From assembly GCA_030639985.1 (NCBI GenBank), contig DAOWKG010000165.1, positions 1-8,769 of the forward strand: DNA of 8,769 nt, written 5' to 3'. Positions within the stretch are counted from its first letter, which is position 1. Each line of letters opens with the position of its first letter. The notes below the pieces were generated by a model. That model did not search any database, had not been told where the DNA came from, and saw only the letters and a list, made by a program, of their open reading frames with translations. This DNA comes from Desulfuromonadaceae bacterium. Lineage in GTDB: Bacteria; Desulfobacterota; Desulfuromonadia; Desulfuromonadales; Geopsychrobacteraceae. Shown piece after piece: positions 8,009 to 8,769 of the stretch. The position numbers and the translations under genes were made by a program.

Positions 8009-8604
8009 TGAAGTTATTGGTCGCTACCGGAAATCGGGGCAAGTTGAAAGAAATAAACAGATTACTGGCCGATGCTGCTATTGAAATTGTCGGTCTTGAT
8101 CAACTTGATAATCCCCCCGAAGTAATTGAGGATGGCGATACGTTTGTGGCTAACGCCAGCAAAAAAGCCCTCGAAATGGCACAATTCAGCGGCATGCTGA
8201 CCCTGGCTGATGATAGTGGTCTGGTGGTTGCGGCATTGGACGGAGCGCCGGGGGTTAATTCAGCCCGTTATGCTGGTGAGCATGGTGACGATGCTGCCAA
8301 TAATGGCAAGTTGTTAAAAGAGATGGCTTCGGTCGAAGACGAAAAACGTCAAGCCGCTTTCCATTGTGTTATGGCATTGGCGTGGCCAGATGGTCGTTGC
8401 GAAACCTATGATGGGCAGGTATCGGGTCTGATTATGCGCGGTGCACGGGGTGAGGGTGGTTTTGGTTACGATCCCCTGTTTATTGTTCCCGAATACGGTA
8501 AGACTATGGCTGAGTTGCCGCTAGAGATTAAAAATCGGATCAGCCATCGGGGAACAGCATTACGCAAGGTTATCCCGTTATTGCAGGAGTTGGCAAAAGG
8601 GTAA
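8008..8604 (+). CDS. rdgB: XTP/dITP pyrophosphatase (RdgB/HAM1 family)
   Basis: This cytoplasmic enzyme hydrolyses non-canonical purine triphosphates (ITP, dITP, XTP) to monophosphate and pyrophosphate, keeping deaminated bases out of DNA and RNA. The 198 residues match the full family length. Motifs in order are: ATGNRGK (6-12), which begins the nucleotide-binding site; [14 protein letters not shown] (41-54); ADDSGL (67-72), with the catalytic Asp pair D68/D69; [10 protein letters not shown] (81-90); GGFGYDPLF (150-158); and SHRGTAL (179-185), which recognises the base. Its ATG shares one base with the rph stop, and GGAG at 7996-7999 supports the start. rph-rdgB adjacency also occurs in other bacteria, for example rph-ysnA in B. 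subtilis. No convincing terminator follows. Confidence 0.97.
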   Translation: MKLLVATGNRGKLKEINRLLADAAIEIVGLDQLDNPPEVIEDGDTFVANASKKALEMAQFSGMLTLADDSGLVVAALDGAPGVNSARYAGEHGDDAANNGKLLKEMASVEDEKRQAAFHCVMALAWPDGRCETYDGQVSGLIMRGARGEGGFGYDPLFIVPEYGKTMAELPLEIKNRISHRGTALRKVIPLLQELAKG

Positions 8605-8646
8605 GAACGGTTAGCTATCCAAATCATTCATAGTGGAGGTGTGTTT

Positions 8647-8769
8647 ATGTTTAAGGTAACAAAGAATGGCATAAATCGTCTGGATCTTGAGTTGAGTGGA
8701 AAGTTGGATGCCGAAGAGATGAAAATTGCATTAGCTGAGCTTGTCAGTAAATCTGAGAAGATAGAAAAC
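8647..8769 (+). CDS. Small protein, possibly SpoIIAA/STAS-like (3' partial)
   Basis: Forty-one codons are visible before the window ends. A strong GGAGG (8635-8639) with 7-base spacing supports the ATG at 8647. The visible part reads MFKVTKNGINRLDLELSG, then KLDAEEMKIALAEL. This is a beta-hairpin followed by 'SGKLDAEE' and an amphipathic helix, the way SpoIIAA-like/STAS proteins begin. That resemblance is by eye and covers only the first third of such a domain, so the function is uncertain. It follows rdgB by 42 bases and could be the next operon member or have its own promoter. Confidence 0.55.
   Translation, partial: MFKVTKNGINRLDLELSGKLDAEEMKIALAELVSKSEKIEN

Noticed and set aside
8609..8620. 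Imperfect 12-base dyad after rdgB
   Set aside because: It has a mismatch, only a few pairs, and no T-run, so it is not a credible terminator or operator on this evidence.
1..8769. Defence system, mobile element, CRISPR array or novel multi-gene cassette
   Set aside because: All genes are recognisable core families or edge fragments on one strand, with no repeats, integrase or transposase genes, attachment-site-like duplications or large non-coding stretches.

Overview
This window looks like an ordinary chromosomal housekeeping segment, with every gene on the + strand. Gene content and protein style point to a Gram-negative bacterium of the Desulfuromonadia/Geobacter-like group (former Deltaproteobacteria): miaA next to hfq, a PDZ/radical SAM/DUF512 protein, and an exported amidase with a copper-amine-oxidase-like N-domain. 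This placement is inferred from protein resemblance only and has moderate confidence. Coding density is very high. No intergenic gap exceeds about 90 bases, and I see no tRNA, rRNA, CRISPR array, insertion sequence or phage gene.

Layout. 1-815: miaA (tRNA A37 prenylation), cut at its 5' end by the window edge. 828-1061: hfq (RNA chaperone), followed by a strong intrinsic terminator at 1087-1120. 1150-2466: a PDZ/radical SAM/DUF512 protein of unknown reaction. 2526-4973: a CopA-type Cu(I)-exporting P1B-ATPase with two N-terminal metal-binding domains. 5021-6106: a DHH/DHHA1 phosphoesterase resembling nanoRNase/pAp phosphatase proteins. 6103-6132: a near-consensus sigma-70 promoter whose -35 box overlaps the stop codon of the DHH gene. 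6190-8604: a tightly packed operon of exported N-acetylmuramoyl-L-alanine amidase, rph (RNase PH) and rdgB (XTP/dITP pyrophosphatase), with a 14-base and a 1-base overlap. 8647 to the window end: the first 41 codons of a small protein that may be SpoIIAA/STAS-like.

Themes. Much of the window concerns RNA and nucleotide upkeep: tRNA modification (MiaA), sRNA pairing (Hfq), probable short-oligonucleotide turnover (DHH protein), tRNA 3' trimming (RNase PH) and nucleotide-pool cleaning (RdgB). The copper exporter and cell-wall amidase are separate functions in the same run. I found no clearly undescribed multi-gene system. The most useful leads are an Hfq whose distal RNA-binding face departs from the E. 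coli pattern at several known contact positions, the uncharacterised DUF512 radical SAM protein, and the compact promoter embedded in a stop codon.
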